64,000 bases of DNA, taken from positions 2,046,001 through 2,110,000 of the forward strand of contig OY760624.1 in assembly GCA_963663775.1 (NCBI GenBank), given 5' to 3'. Below, in pieces: positions 46,924-55,928 of the stretch. The translations under genes and the position numbers were made by a program. How positions within the stretch are numbered: position 1 is the first letter of the stretch; the number at the start of each line of letters is the position of its first letter. A model generated the notes under the pieces. The model had not been told where the DNA came from and did no database searches. It worked only from the letters and a program-made list of their open reading frames with translations. This DNA is from G963663775 sp963663775 (lineage in GTDB: Bacteria; Bacillota; Clostridia; Oscillospirales; Butyricicoccaceae).

Positions 46924-47946
46924 ATGAAGCAAGTTTCCGTGGTTGCTCCATTTCAATATGCAGTCACCGATGTGCCGTGTCCGAAACCGGATGCAGGAGA
47001 GGTGTTAATCGAAATGAAAGCAGCAGGTGTCTGCGGTTCGGACATTCATTTATTTCGCGGCGAAAATCCGATGGCACAGTTTCCGCGTGTTCCTGGACAT
47101 GAAAATGTTGGTGTCGTGGCGGAAGTGGGTGTGGGAGTAACCGGTTTTAAGGTGGGTGACCATGTCGTTGTGGATTTGGTGGTTGCATGCGGCACCTGCA
47201 AGCAATGCAAAAGCGGACGGCGCAATATCTGCCGTACGGTACAATCACGTGGTGCAGCAATCGATGGCGGTTGGAGAGAATTCTTTGTTGCGAATGCAAA
47301 TGAAGTATATCTTCTGCCGGAGGATATGCCGTTTCGTGATGCAGCATTGATTGAACCGTTTGCCATTGGCGGACATTGCACAGGGCGTGCAGGCGTTTCC
47401 GCAAGCGATACGGTTTTGATTCTTGGCGCAGGAACAATTGGTGCCATTATCCTGCAGGCTTGCAAGGAAAAAGGCTGTACCGTCATCTGTGCTGATATAA
47501 AACAGGAGTTTTTGGAGCGTGCAAAGCAATATGGTGCAGATTTTGTGATTCATACGAAAGAAGAAGATTTGCTCGAAAAAGTACAGGAATATACGGCAGG
47601 CGGCGGAGCCGATGTGATTTTTGATTCTGCCTGCTTCCCAGGTTCGCTGACCATGCTGCTCGCACAGGGCATTCCAGCAAACGGTGCCCGAATCGTACCG
47701 TTGGGCTTTAGCACCGAAGCGGAAAAAATCACCCAAGCCATGATTAACGGACGGGAGCTTTCCATCATCGGCACACGGATGTCTTCCGGTCAGTTTTTGC
47801 CGACGATTGAAAAATTTAAGCAGAAGGCTTTCCAATTGGATGGCTTGGTCAGCCATTACATCCCATTTTCTGATATCGAGCAGGTTTTTGAAAATATGAA
47901 AAATCCACCGAACGATTTGAAGAAAATGATTATCACCTTTGAATAA
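46924..47946 (+). CDS. Zinc-dependent medium-chain dehydrogenase (L-gulonate/aldonate 5-dehydrogenase-like)
   Basis: A 340-residue alcohol dehydrogenase family enzyme. Catalytic zinc ligands appear in GVCGSDIHLFRG (Cys) and VPGHENVGVV (His-Glu); structural zinc cysteines in ACGTCKQCKSGRRNIC; the Rossmann loop in LILGAGTIGAIILQ and ADIK, suggesting NAD. It resembles L-galactonate/L-gulonate and threonine dehydrogenases. Beside uxuA, uxuB and a TRAP importer, the most economical role is oxidising L-gulonate (or a related aldonate) to D-fructuronate, feeding UxuB. That role is inference. ATG at 46924 has GAGGAG 7 nt upstream. Confidence 0.85.
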   Translation: MKQVSVVAPFQYAVTDVPCPKPDAGEVLIEMKAAGVCGSDIHLFRGENPMAQFPRVPGHENVGVVAEVGVGVTGFKVGDHVVVDLVVACGTCKQCKSGRRNICRTVQSRGAAIDGGWREFFVANANEVYLLPEDMPFRDAALIEPFAIGGHCTGRAGVSASDTVLILGAGTIGAIILQACKEKGCTVICADIKQEFLERAKQYGADFVIHTKEEDLLEKVQEYTAGGGADVIFDSACFPGSLTMLLAQGIPANGARIVPLGFSTEAEKITQAMINGRELSIIGTRMSSGQFLPTIEKFKQKAFQLDGLVSHYIPFSDIEQVFENMKNPPNDLKKMIITFE

Positions 47947-47979
47947 ACACATATCATCATTATTATGGAGGGAAATTGC

Positions 47980-49020
47980 ATGAAAAAGGTTTTATCTCTG
48001 TTGGTTTCCGGCGCATTACTATTCTCTTTAACGGCGTGTGGCGGCACTGGTGCCGCATCCGCAGGCAGTGATGCGGCTGCTGCGGACAACACAGATAAGG
48101 AAGTTACCATTAAAATCGGCGACAACTGGAGCGCAACGCACCCGATGGCGAAGGCGATTGATGAAGTTTTCAAAACGCAGGTGGAAGAACAATCCGGCGG
48201 CAAAATTAAGATTGAAGTGTACCATTCCGGTACGCTTGGCAATGAAGCAGACCTCTGGGATGGTGTTCGAAATGGTACGATTGAAATGGCAATTGTCGGC
48301 ACACCGATGAATCAGGAATTTCCAACCATGCTGATTTCAGACTGGCCGTTTTTGTATCGTGACTTGAACCACGCAAAAGACGTTTGGACAGGCGAGATTG
48401 CCGATGAAATCAGCGGACAGTTCCATGAACAGTTTCCAACCACATATATGCTGGGATGGGGACCCAATAGCGCAAGAACGTTCACCAGCAATAAGAAATT
48501 GACAACCGTAGATGACTTTGCAGGACAAAAGTTCCGTATGCCGAGCAACCCGATTCACATTGGCATTGCGGAGAACCTTGGCGCATCTGCACAGGTCATT
48601 CCGCTGGGCGAGCTGTTTTCCGCATTGGAAACAGGCGTTGTTGACGGACAGGACAACGGCATGGTAACCGTCATCAGCGAAGCATTTTATGAAGTGCAGA
48701 AATATGTTTATGAAACCAACCATATCATCTCTACCTTAGAAATTGTATCCTCTGCAAATTTGATGGACAGCCTGAGTGACAGCCAGCGCACCATTATTCA
48801 GGATGCGGCGAAAGCAGCTTGCACCCAAGCGTGGGATGACTATATTGCAAGCGTAGATACAGACCGTGATTTCCTGCGCGACAAGGGCGTGACTGTTACA
48901 GAGCTGACTGCCGAAGACAGAGCAAAAATTATCGAAAAAATTCAGCCGCTTTATGATGATTTGTATGCTCAATATGATTGGGCAAAGGATTTGACAGCAA
49001 AAATCGAGGCTGTACAATAA
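47980..49020 (+). CDS. dctP: TRAP transporter substrate-binding lipoprotein (DctP family)
   Basis: A 346-residue lipoprotein with signal peptide MKKVLSLLVSGALLFSLTAC and lipobox LTAC, an Ala/Gly/Asp linker and the DctP fold: IKIGDNWSATHPMAKAIDEV, KIKIEVYHSGTLGNEADLWD, KFRMPSNPIHIGIAENLG (region of the conserved substrate-binding Arg) and LETGVVDGQDNGMV. It binds an organic acid outside the cell for DctQM. From its context the ligand is probably a sugar acid. GGAGGG precedes the ATG. A strong hairpin follows the stop. Confidence 0.94.
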   Translation: MKKVLSLLVSGALLFSLTACGGTGAASAGSDAAAADNTDKEVTIKIGDNWSATHPMAKAIDEVFKTQVEEQSGGKIKIEVYHSGTLGNEADLWDGVRNGTIEMAIVGTPMNQEFPTMLISDWPFLYRDLNHAKDVWTGEIADEISGQFHEQFPTTYMLGWGPNSARTFTSNKKLTTVDDFAGQKFRMPSNPIHIGIAENLGASAQVIPLGELFSALETGVVDGQDNGMVTVISEAFYEVQKYVYETNHIISTLEIVSSANLMDSLSDSQRTIIQDAAKAACTQAWDDYIASVDTDRDFLRDKGVTVTELTAEDRAKIIEKIQPLYDDLYAQYDWAKDLTAKIEAVQ

Positions 49021-49025
49021 GCCAA

Positions 49026-49066
49026 TGTGCCGCAGTTCTGGCGGATAGCACCAGAACTGCGGCACA
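49026..49066 (+). other. Strong hairpin between dctP and dctQ
   Basis: A perfect 16-bp stem TGTGCCGCAGTTCTGG (49026-49041) with 49051-49066 and a 9-nt loop; no T run follows. Probably stabilises the dctP message and lowers expression of the membrane subunits. Confidence 0.75.
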
Positions 49067-49103
49067 GATACACAAGCATGTCCTAAGATACAGGAGGTTC
49101 GAT

Positions 49104-49622
49104 ATGCAAAGGGCAATAAACGGTCTTTTTAAAGGAATCGAGATTCTTATTTCGGTCTTCCTTTCGGTTATGATTATACTGGTTTTTGCAAATGTCATTT
49201 TACGATATGTTTTCAACACGGGGTTTGCAAGTTCTGAAGAAATTACACGCATTTGCTTTATTTATCTCGTATATTTAGGCTCTATTGAAGCGATGCGTGA
49301 TAATCGCCACCTCCTGATTGAGTCGGTGATTGTGCGCATAAAACCACTCGGTCAAAAACTGCTGTATAGCGTGATTCAAATCTTGATTATCTGGCTCATG
49401 GGTTCTTTGGCATTCGGCAGCTTCGGTTTGATGCTGCAAAATATCAATAACCGCTGGATTGCGACAGGTATCCCCGTTTGGTTTGTGCACCTTTCAGGAC
49501 TCATCATGGGCGTATCTATTCTGTTGCTCGCCATAGGAAATCTGGTTCAGCTTTGGATTTCTAAAAAATCCGTTGTAGAGCTGATTAGCGCCCGCGACGA
49601 AGACAGCGCGGCAATTGATTAA
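49104..49622 (+). CDS. dctQ: TRAP transporter small membrane subunit (DctQ family)
   Basis: A 172-residue membrane protein with four helices (about 15-35, 50-70 with FIYLVYLGSIEAMRDN, 88-110 and 130-152). The RDNRHLLIESV segment after helix 2 is a typical DctQ feature. It joins DctM to form the membrane part of the sodium-driven importer. The ATG at 49104 has AGGAGG about 5 nt upstream; the longer frame from 48978 runs through the hairpin and is not used. It ends 15 bp before dctM. Confidence 0.92.
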   Translation: MQRAINGLFKGIEILISVFLSVMIILVFANVILRYVFNTGFASSEEITRICFIYLVYLGSIEAMRDNRHLLIESVIVRIKPLGQKLLYSVIQILIIWLMGSLAFGSFGLMLQNINNRWIATGIPVWFVHLSGLIMGVSILLLAIGNLVQLWISKKSVVELISARDEDSAAID

Positions 49623-49637
49623 AAAAGAGGTGTGCGA

Positions 49638-50930
49638 ATGATCACATTAATATTTTTTCTGGTCGTGCTCGTCGGCGGTATAATGATAGGTTTGCCAATT
49701 GCATTTTCTCTCATTCTTTGCGGCGTTTCCACGGCATTATTTCTCGGGGGAAGCAATGCAAACCCACAGATTGTTGCAGCGCAGCTCATGCGTGGCACAG
49801 ACAGCGTCACCATGATGGCACTGCCGTTCTTTGTCCTTGCGGGCGAACTGATGAACCGCGGTGGACTTACCAGCAGAATTATTAAATTTTGCAACATTTT
49901 TGTAGGACGATTCAAAGGCGGTTTGGGATATGTGACCATTCTTGCCTGCCTCATGTTTGCAAGCCTAGTTGGTTCTGCGGTAGCAAGTACTGCCGCTCTC
50001 GGTGCTATTTTGATTCCGATGATGGTAGATTCCGGTTATGATAGGGCAAAGGCGGCGGGATTGGTGGCGTCCTCGAATCTCGTGGCACCGATTATGCCAC
50101 CCTCCATCCCATTGATTGTTTATGGTGTAGCGGCGGGATGTTCTATTAAATCGCTGTTTCTTGGCGGTGTTGCGCCGGCTATCTACTTGACCATCATTAT
50201 GTGTGTCGTTTGGTTTTTGACCACACGCAAAGATAATCTGCAGGCAGATACAACCAAGCGGTCTGCAAAAGAGGTTTTATCTACCTTGTTAAGCGGGCTA
50301 TGGGCACTGCTTCTGCCGCTGATTATCCTCTTTGGACTGCGCGGCGGTATTTTCACTGCGACAGAAGCAGGTGTTATTGCAGTTGTGTATGCGATTGCAG
50401 TTGGTGTTCTGGTTTATCGGGAATTAACGTTCAAAGAATTGATTCGGTCATTTGTTGCAGCAGCGAAAATGTCCAGTGTCGTCATGTTTTTGGCGGCAAC
50501 CGCACAAGTTGCGGCCTATATGATGACGGTTTCCCGTATTCCACAGCTTTTGACAGACTCCCTGCATGGTTTGACAGAGCACCCGATGCTGCTGAATTTT
50601 GTTCTGCAAGTCATCATCATCATCATGGGAACCTGTATCGATGTGGTACCAACCATCCTGATTATGACACCCATTATGCTGCCGCTGATTACTGCAGCTG
50701 GCATTGACCCCATCTATTTTGGCATTGTGTTTACACTCGCGAATGTGTTAGGATTGACTTCACCGCCGGTAGGACCGGTTCTGAATGTCGCTTGCGCAAC
50801 AGGCAAGGTCAGCATGGAAAAGATTATCAAACCCGTCATGCCATATTATATTTTGCAGATAATCCTTGTCATGGCGCTGATTTTCTTCCCATCGCTCATC
50901 ACCGTTCCGCTGCAGTGGTTGGGCGGCTGA
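49638..50930 (+). CDS. dctM: TRAP transporter large permease (DctM family)
   Basis: A 430-residue membrane protein with about 12 helices. Conserved family stretches: IGLPIAFSLILCGVST, ALPFFVLAGELMNRGGLT, ASLVGSAVASTAALGAILIP, ASSNLVAPIMPPSIPLIVYG, TATEAGVIAVVYAI and LGLTSPPVGPVLNVACA, which include the sodium/substrate-binding regions. It is the ion-coupled transport channel of the TRAP system. ATG at 49638 is chosen, with AAAGAGG upstream; a GTG two codons earlier is possible. It is the last gene before a strong bidirectional terminator. Confidence 0.95.
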   Translation: MITLIFFLVVLVGGIMIGLPIAFSLILCGVSTALFLGGSNANPQIVAAQLMRGTDSVTMMALPFFVLAGELMNRGGLTSRIIKFCNIFVGRFKGGLGYVTILACLMFASLVGSAVASTAALGAILIPMMVDSGYDRAKAAGLVASSNLVAPIMPPSIPLIVYGVAAGCSIKSLFLGGVAPAIYLTIIMCVVWFLTTRKDNLQADTTKRSAKEVLSTLLSGLWALLLPLIILFGLRGGIFTATEAGVIAVVYAIAVGVLVYRELTFKELIRSFVAAAKMSSVVMFLAATAQVAAYMMTVSRIPQLLTDSLHGLTEHPMLLNFVLQVIIIIMGTCIDVVPTILIMTPIMLPLITAAGIDPIYFGIVFTLANVLGLTSPPVGPVLNVACATGKVSMEKIIKPVMPYYILQIILVMALIFFPSLITVPLQWLGG

Positions 50931-50997
50931 TTTTCGCACTTCACACTCCGAAGAAAATGAAAGCACTTCCGCTGCTGATAAGCGATAAGAGCGCACA

Positions 50998-51027
50998 AAA
51001 AAGAACCGCCGTTCGGCGGTTCTTTTT
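50998..51027. terminator. Bidirectional terminator
   Basis: A 13-bp stem AAAAAGAACCGCC/GGCGGTTCTTTTT with a GTTC loop, between the convergent dctM and BCCT genes. Confidence 0.92.
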
Positions 51028-51046
51028 ACGTGTACAAACGCTTTTT

Positions 51047-52846
51047 TTAAGAGGGGGTATCCTGCTCTGACACGGTCTGCTCTTGTAGTACATCGGTAAT
51101 GGCTTCGTTCAAGAAATGTTCTTCTTCCACTTCTCGTAGCCGTCTGCTAACCGCTTCCTCAATTTCAAATTCCTGCTGTAAGCCTAATTTCAAGGAATAC
51201 ACCAGTAAAATCAGCAGGATGGCAAACGGTAAACCAGTCACAACGGAGGCGGTTTGAATGGCTGTCAGTCCGCCGCCCATCAGCAGAGCAATGGCAACTA
51301 CGCCCTCCATCAGTGCCCAAAACACACGCTGCGGCACGGGTGAATCCAGCTTGCCGCCGGAAACGAGATGATCCACCACCAATGAGCCTGAGTCGGAGGA
51401 GGTGACAAAGAACACAGTCACCAAAATAATACCAATGAGTGACAGAATTTGTGTGCCCGGCAAATACTGCAGCATGGAAAACAACGCAACGGCCACATCC
51501 TGCGCCACAACAGAAGCAATATCACCAATATGGTTGGTCTGTAGATAAATTGCAGTACCGCCAAAGACACTCATCCAGAAAAACGATAATAGAGATGGAA
51601 TCAGCAGCACACCCAGCACAAATTCCCGCACCGTACGTCCTTTGGAAATACGGGCGATAAACATGCCAACAAAGGGGGACCAAGAAATCCACCATGCCCA
51701 ATAGAAAATGGTCCATGCGCCTTGCCAATTGGAATCTCGAAAGGTTTCTGTCCACATGCTCATTTCCATAATTTTCGAGAAATAATATCCCAGATTTTGC
51801 GTAAATCCGCTGAGAATATAAACAGTCGGTCCTGCAATGAGAATAAAAATCATAAATATTCCAGCTAAAACCATGTTAATTTCACTCAAACGTTTGACGC
51901 CGCCGTCCAGTCCCATCACGACAGAGGTTGTCGCAAATCCGGTGATGACGATAATCAAAAGCACTTGGATTTTGACGCTCACATGAATGCCAAACAAGAA
52001 ATTCAAACCTGCATTTACCTGCGCCACGCCCAGTCCCAAGGAGGTTGCCAAGCCGGTTAAGGTAGCAAGCACCGACAAAACGTCAATCAAATTTCCCCAA
52101 ATGCCATAGATTTTATTGCCCATTAAGGGATAAAAAACCGACCGAATGGTCAATGGAAGCCCTTTGTTATATGCAAAAAATGCAAGCCCTAGGCCAACAA
52201 TTGCATAAATCGCCCACGGATGGATGCCCCAATGGAAAAACGTTGTCACCATCGCCGCCTGCGCCGCTTCCGGAGAACCGGGTACAATGTCACCAAACAT
52301 GGGAGAGGGACTTTGCAGATGGCTGATGGGTTCGCCAACACTCCAAAACAGCAAGCCAATGCCCATACCTGCGCTAATCAGCATGGCATACCATCCAAAT
52401 TTGCTAAATTCCGGCTGTGCATTTTTTCCGCCGATTTTGATATTTCCATATTTTCCGAATGCAAAAACAAGCGATGCAATGATAAAGATATTGGCGGCTA
52501 AAATAAAAAACCACCCAGTATTTTTGGTCATAACGCCCATTATATTGGAAAATAGTTGCTCTGCAGCTGTGGGATACAGCAGGGTCATCACGATAAAGGC
52601 AATAATCAATGCAGCCGAAATGAGGGTCACCTGCGGATGCATGTCAAAGCCAAACCCCGCCCAGTTGTTTGCGCCCGGCTCTTGTCTGCCTGCTTCATCA
52701 AATAAGGAGGCTGTGGGTCTGATTTGGATGCCTTTGAATGGTTTTCGCTCTTTAATTGCTTTTTTTCTTGCTTCTGCCTCGGCTTTCTTCAGTTTTTTCG
52801 CCAAGATTTTTTTAGATTCCAGTTGTTTCTTTTTTTCTTCACTCAA
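51047..52846 (-). CDS. BCCT-family betaine/carnitine/choline transporter
   Basis: A 599-residue, 12-helix secondary transporter. Diagnostic stretches: GMGIGLLFWSVGEPISHLQS (substrate and sodium-binding region), WTIFYWAWWISWSPFVGMFI (the BCCT Trp-rich signature carrying the quaternary-ammonium aromatic box) and FFVTSSDSGSLVVD. A long charged N-terminal tail (about 50 residues, Lys/Glu-rich) and a C-terminal acidic tail (about residues 555-599) are cytoplasmic and could sense ionic strength. Substrate (glycine betaine, carnitine or another trimethylammonium) cannot be fixed. The start at 52846 has GAAGGTGAAACGT upstream. It lies alone on the minus strand, next to the orphan binding-protein locus. 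Confidence 0.94.
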   Translation of the reverse strand: MSEEKKKQLESKKILAKKLKKAEAEARKKAIKERKPFKGIQIRPTASLFDEAGRQEPGANNWAGFGFDMHPQVTLISAALIIAFIVMTLLYPTAAEQLFSNIMGVMTKNTGWFFILAANIFIIASLVFAFGKYGNIKIGGKNAQPEFSKFGWYAMLISAGMGIGLLFWSVGEPISHLQSPSPMFGDIVPGSPEAAQAAMVTTFFHWGIHPWAIYAIVGLGLAFFAYNKGLPLTIRSVFYPLMGNKIYGIWGNLIDVLSVLATLTGLATSLGLGVAQVNAGLNFLFGIHVSVKIQVLLIIVITGFATTSVVMGLDGGVKRLSEINMVLAGIFMIFILIAGPTVYILSGFTQNLGYYFSKIMEMSMWTETFRDSNWQGAWTIFYWAWWISWSPFVGMFIARISKGRTVREFVLGVLLIPSLLSFFWMSVFGGTAIYLQTNHIGDIASVVAQDVAVALFSMLQYLPGTQILSLIGIILVTVFFVTSSDSGSLVVDHLVSGGKLDSPVPQRVFWALMEGVVAIALLMGGGLTAIQTASVVTGLPFAILLILLVYSLKLGLQQEFEIEEAVSRRLREVEEEHFLNEAITDVLQEQTVSEQDTPS

Positions 52847-53326
52847 TACGTTTCACCTTCTCCAAGTCGTTTCAAATTGCTGAGGCTTGGGTGCGAAGTG
52901 ACTGCTTGTCAGATGCAGCACTGTGTACACCGTTTTTAAGAAATATCCATTTTCAAAATAGCTGAAAATATGCATTCTTTCAACTTATTCAGCGGGAAAT
53001 ACCTGTCTTCATTCACTTATCACACATAAAGCACCAGCTTTATTAGTATATACGGTATTACACCATCTGTCAAATCAAGCATCAGAATCGCTATTTTTCA
53101 ATTCCGCCCCATGTCACATTTTAGGTATAATTGCTTTTGAAAATGATATTTTAAGCAGTATATTTGCGATGTTTACCTTTGAAAAATTCGATTTGATAAA
53201 ATGCGGAACATACTGCGCAGCCGTCATGCAACAAGCCGTTTTTTGAGGTGCGATGGGCATGAAAAAGCGATTACCCTAAATAAATTATTATATCACGGGA
53301 TAGAGCGAAAACAAATGACCCTTTCC
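52847..53326. other. Long intergenic region upstream of BCCT gene
   Basis: Nearly 500 AT-rich bases. No gene with a ribosome binding site is seen. At 52964-52981 GAAAATATGCATTCTTTC weakly resembles the half-sites of the repeated operator block. Probably holds the BCCT promoter. Confidence 0.45.
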
Positions 53327-53475
53327 GAGAATTTGTTTTTGAAAATGAGCAAGTTTTTCAGTTAAAATTATTTTGATGGAAGCACGAAAAATTTCACAAA
53401 AAACAGTTGTGCGCATTTTTCGGAACAGCAATTTGCAAAATCCACAGGCTTCGTCAAAAAATATAAAATTGATAG
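53327..53475 (+). promoter_or_regulatory. Repeated regulatory block A (upstream of orphan binding protein)
   Basis: Aligns over about 150 bp with 55929-56077. Contains GAAAATGAGCA at 53341-53351 and its inverted counterpart TGCGCATTTTTC at 53410-53421 (start-to-start 69 bp), a TAAAATTATTTT element between them and a TCAAAAA-TATAAAAT core promoter from 53454. Transcription from here would leave a 5' UTR of nearly 300 nt; 53476-53765 shows no convincing gene. Confidence 0.7.
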
Positions 53476-53765
53476 AAAACCAAGAATTATATTTGTGGGA
53501 AAATACAAATACAATCGTGTGTCAAAAGCGACAAAAAGGGGGTATCGTGATTTTTAGGACGGTTGCATCCTCATTTTTACTGTGTTAAGCTTGTCGACAG
53601 AAGAAAAAGGCGCAAAGATAGTTCTCTTTTTGAAAAGGCGTGGCAGTTATGCATGCGTACAACCAAGTCGACTGGTAAAATATAGGTACGGTTGGGAATG
53701 CAGGTTTCAAATCGATAGAAATGAACATGTTTTCTCGAAAAAAGAAGGAAAGAAGGACTTTAAGA

Positions 53766-54773
53766 ATGAAGCAAAAACTTTTGGCAGCAGTACTCTCGGG
53801 CGTTTTGCTCACATCACTGGTAGGTTGCGGTAGCAGCACTTCTGCAGCAGCTTCAGAAAATGCATCCAGCTCCAGCGCATCGGCAGCTTCCACATCCAGT
53901 GCATCAAACATGAAACTGGGTGTGGTGCTGAAAACAACCGCTTCGGAATATTGGGGCTATGTGATTGCAGGCATCAGGCAGGCGGAAAAAGATATGGGGA
54001 ATGTCGATGTTGTTGTCGTTGGGGCATCTTCTGATACGTCATTTGATGAGCAAATGAATATTATTGAAACTATGGTGGGTGCGAACGAAGTGCAGGCAAT
54101 GGCAATTGCTCCGTTGCAGCCGGATATGGCTGCAAATGCGCTTGTCAATGCAAAAATTCCGATTATTGCAGCAGATACAAATTTTGATGGCGCAGAAACA
54201 TTTATTGGAACGGCACATGAAACCGCAGCATACCAAGGCGGGGAATATGTGGCGGATAAAATCGGCAAGGGCGGCAAGGTAGTTGTGCTGGCGAATGTGC
54301 AAGGAGAAGCCACATCGGAAGCACGTGTAAAAGGATACACAGAGGCACTTGAAAAAGGCGGCTGTGAGATATTAACAACGCTGTATACCGAGGGCACAGG
54401 CGATAAAGCAGTTGACAAGATGGAAGGAGCTTTGCAAAACTACAGTGATATTGACGCCGTTGTGTGTTGTGCAGATGATGTAGCGTTAGGTGCGGCCCGT
54501 GCCATTGCAGGTGCAAACCGTCAGGAAGAGGGCATCATCGTCTGTGGGTTTGATGGTATTTCCTCTGGTGTGCAGGCAGTTATGGACGGTCAAATTTCTT
54601 GTACAGTGGCACAAGACCCGTATAATATCGGTTATCAATGTGTACAGAGCCTTGTGGATGTTGTAAATGGTAAAAAGCTAGATGCCTTTGTTGATACAGG
54701 ATGTAAAGTCATTACACCCGAAAATGCAAAAGAATATCTTGATAAGTTGAATTCGCTGTCCTCAGGTTCTTAA
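53766..54773 (+). CDS. Orphan ribose-type sugar-binding lipoprotein
   Basis: A 335-residue secreted lipoprotein. Signal peptide MKQKLLAAVLSGVLLTSLVG with lipobox cysteine near residue 21 (VGCGSS), a Ser/Ala-rich linker, then a type 1 periplasmic-binding fold: LGVVLKTTASEYWGYVIAGI, VQAMAIAPLQPDMAANALV, IPIIAADTNFDGAETFIGT, VVCCADDVALGAARAIAG. No permease or ATPase adjoins it, so it either uses the RbsA/RbsC-like pair at 38-40 kb, another system, or acts as a sensor. Start 53766 follows AAGAAGGAC; a longer frame from 53721 would lengthen the signal peptide. Its upstream block is shared with the URO-D-like gene. Confidence 0.92.
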   Translation: MKQKLLAAVLSGVLLTSLVGCGSSTSAAASENASSSSASAASTSSASNMKLGVVLKTTASEYWGYVIAGIRQAEKDMGNVDVVVVGASSDTSFDEQMNIIETMVGANEVQAMAIAPLQPDMAANALVNAKIPIIAADTNFDGAETFIGTAHETAAYQGGEYVADKIGKGGKVVVLANVQGEATSEARVKGYTEALEKGGCEILTTLYTEGTGDKAVDKMEGALQNYSDIDAVVCCADDVALGAARAIAGANRQEEGIIVCGFDGISSGVQAVMDGQISCTVAQDPYNIGYQCVQSLVDVVNGKKLDAFVDTGCKVITPENAKEYLDKLNSLSSGS

Positions 54774-54796
54774 ATTTAGCCCATCTCTTTTTCTCT

Positions 54797-54860
54797 TAAA
54801 AATCTCCCTATCGTCGAAAAAACACAGTTCTGTGCTTTCTTGTGATAGGGAGATTTTATA
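54797..54860. terminator. Terminator after orphan binding protein
   Basis: TAAAAATCTCCCTATC pairs with GATAGGGAGATTTTTA-like sequence at 54844-54858 around an inner small hairpin (AACACAG/CTGTG), T-rich ends. Confidence 0.75.
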
Positions 54861-54890
54861 TCCGACATTTCGCATCGGAAGAATTGCTTT

Positions 54891-54929
54891 TGAAAAAGGC
54901 ATCTCCGCCCTAGTATGGAGGAGATGCCT
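54891..54929 (-). terminator. Terminator of AraC regulator gene
   Basis: On the minus strand AGGCATCTCC pairs with GGAGATGCCT and is followed by TTTTTC. Confidence 0.85.
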
Positions 54930-54958
54930 GTGCAATCTGCGTGGTGTATTTGGGGTTG

Positions 54959-55918
54959 TTATCCGAACGGCAGGTCACGGAATTTGTGGGGCGAAATACC
55001 GATTTTTTCTGTAAAAGCACTGGTAAAACTGGATTCGTTTCGGTAGCCAGATTCAAGCGCAATGGCTTTGATTGGCATAGACGTGGTTTTGAGTAGGTAT
55101 CGTGCACGGTTCATACGGGTCAGAATGATGTATTCATGGGGGGAATGGTGTATTTCTGCACGAAAAAGTCGAATAAGATGGGATGGGCTGAGATGCACCA
55201 CTTGGGAAAGACGATTGAGATTCAAATCCTCAGAAAGATGGAGTTGAATAAAGCGAATCACTTGCTGCACCGGACTATTATCATCAGAAGCATCAAATGC
55301 CACCGGTGCCCCAGGCATCAGGTAGCACAGAATACTATGCAGTATGCGAGAGTGCTCGGCATCTGATACAGGTTGATTGGTCGTGAATTGCGAAACCAGA
55401 TACCGTATCAGTGTTGCAATATGCTCGTTATGCGCTGTACGATGTACAATCCCCCGCTCACGTGTCAGATAATCGCAAAAATCAAATGCGTTCACACCTC
55501 CAATGTGAAGCCAGTAAAACTCAAGATAATCAGGCGTATCATAATACTGCGGATGATTGCAGTCAATGAGAACCACATCACCAGGGCCTGCTGTATAGCT
55601 TTTGCCTTCATATTGCAGCCGCATGGTGCCGTTTTCAATCAGCATCAAAATAATCGCCTCCAAATTGCGGCGACGAATTTTATACCCCAGTTCGCAGCAA
55701 TAATGCCCGCAGGCATCTACATAATATAGCAGACCGCGGGTCTGATTACTGATAGAGCCGAAAAAAATTTCAGAGCCGGATAAAACGCCGGTTTCTTTTT
55801 GACAAAGAATGTGAGCACTTCCTTTCCGTGAATGATAAAAAATATCATATCGCAATATAGCAAACAAAAAAATTGACCTATTATTTTCTAAGCTAACACA
55901 ATTCAGAAGAAAAAGCAA
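54959..55918 (-). CDS. AraC-family transcriptional regulator (second)
   Basis: Up to 319 residues. A cupin-type N-terminal domain (ILMLIENGTMRLQYEGKSYT, GPGDVVLIDCNHPQYYDT, LEFYWLHIGGV) is followed by two helix-turn-helix motifs (NLNRLSQVVHLSPSHLIRLF and PIKAIALESGYRNESSFTSA) and the closing PHKFRDL. The start is uncertain: no ATG lies in the right place. The open frame begins with TTG at 55918 behind AAGGAG, giving an odd hydrophobic start; alternatively an ATT near 55780 follows GGAAAGGAAG. It lies between, and probably controls, the orphan binding protein and the URO-D-like gene, whose promoter blocks match. Confidence 0.88.
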   Translation of the reverse strand: MLFLLNCVSLENNRSIFLFAILRYDIFYHSRKGSAHILCQKETGVLSGSEIFFGSISNQTRGLLYYVDACGHYCCELGYKIRRRNLEAIILMLIENGTMRLQYEGKSYTAGPGDVVLIDCNHPQYYDTPDYLEFYWLHIGGVNAFDFCDYLTRERGIVHRTAHNEHIATLIRYLVSQFTTNQPVSDAEHSRILHSILCYLMPGAPVAFDASDDNSPVQQVIRFIQLHLSEDLNLNRLSQVVHLSPSHLIRLFRAEIHHSPHEYIILTRMNRARYLLKTTSMPIKAIALESGYRNESSFTSAFTEKIGISPHKFRDLPFG

Positions 55919-55928
55919 TACGCTCCTT

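Noticed and set aside
53373..53833. Two open frames before the orphan binding protein
   Set aside because: They overlap the conserved promoter block and leader, lack ribosome binding sites and read through low-complexity AT-rich DNA.
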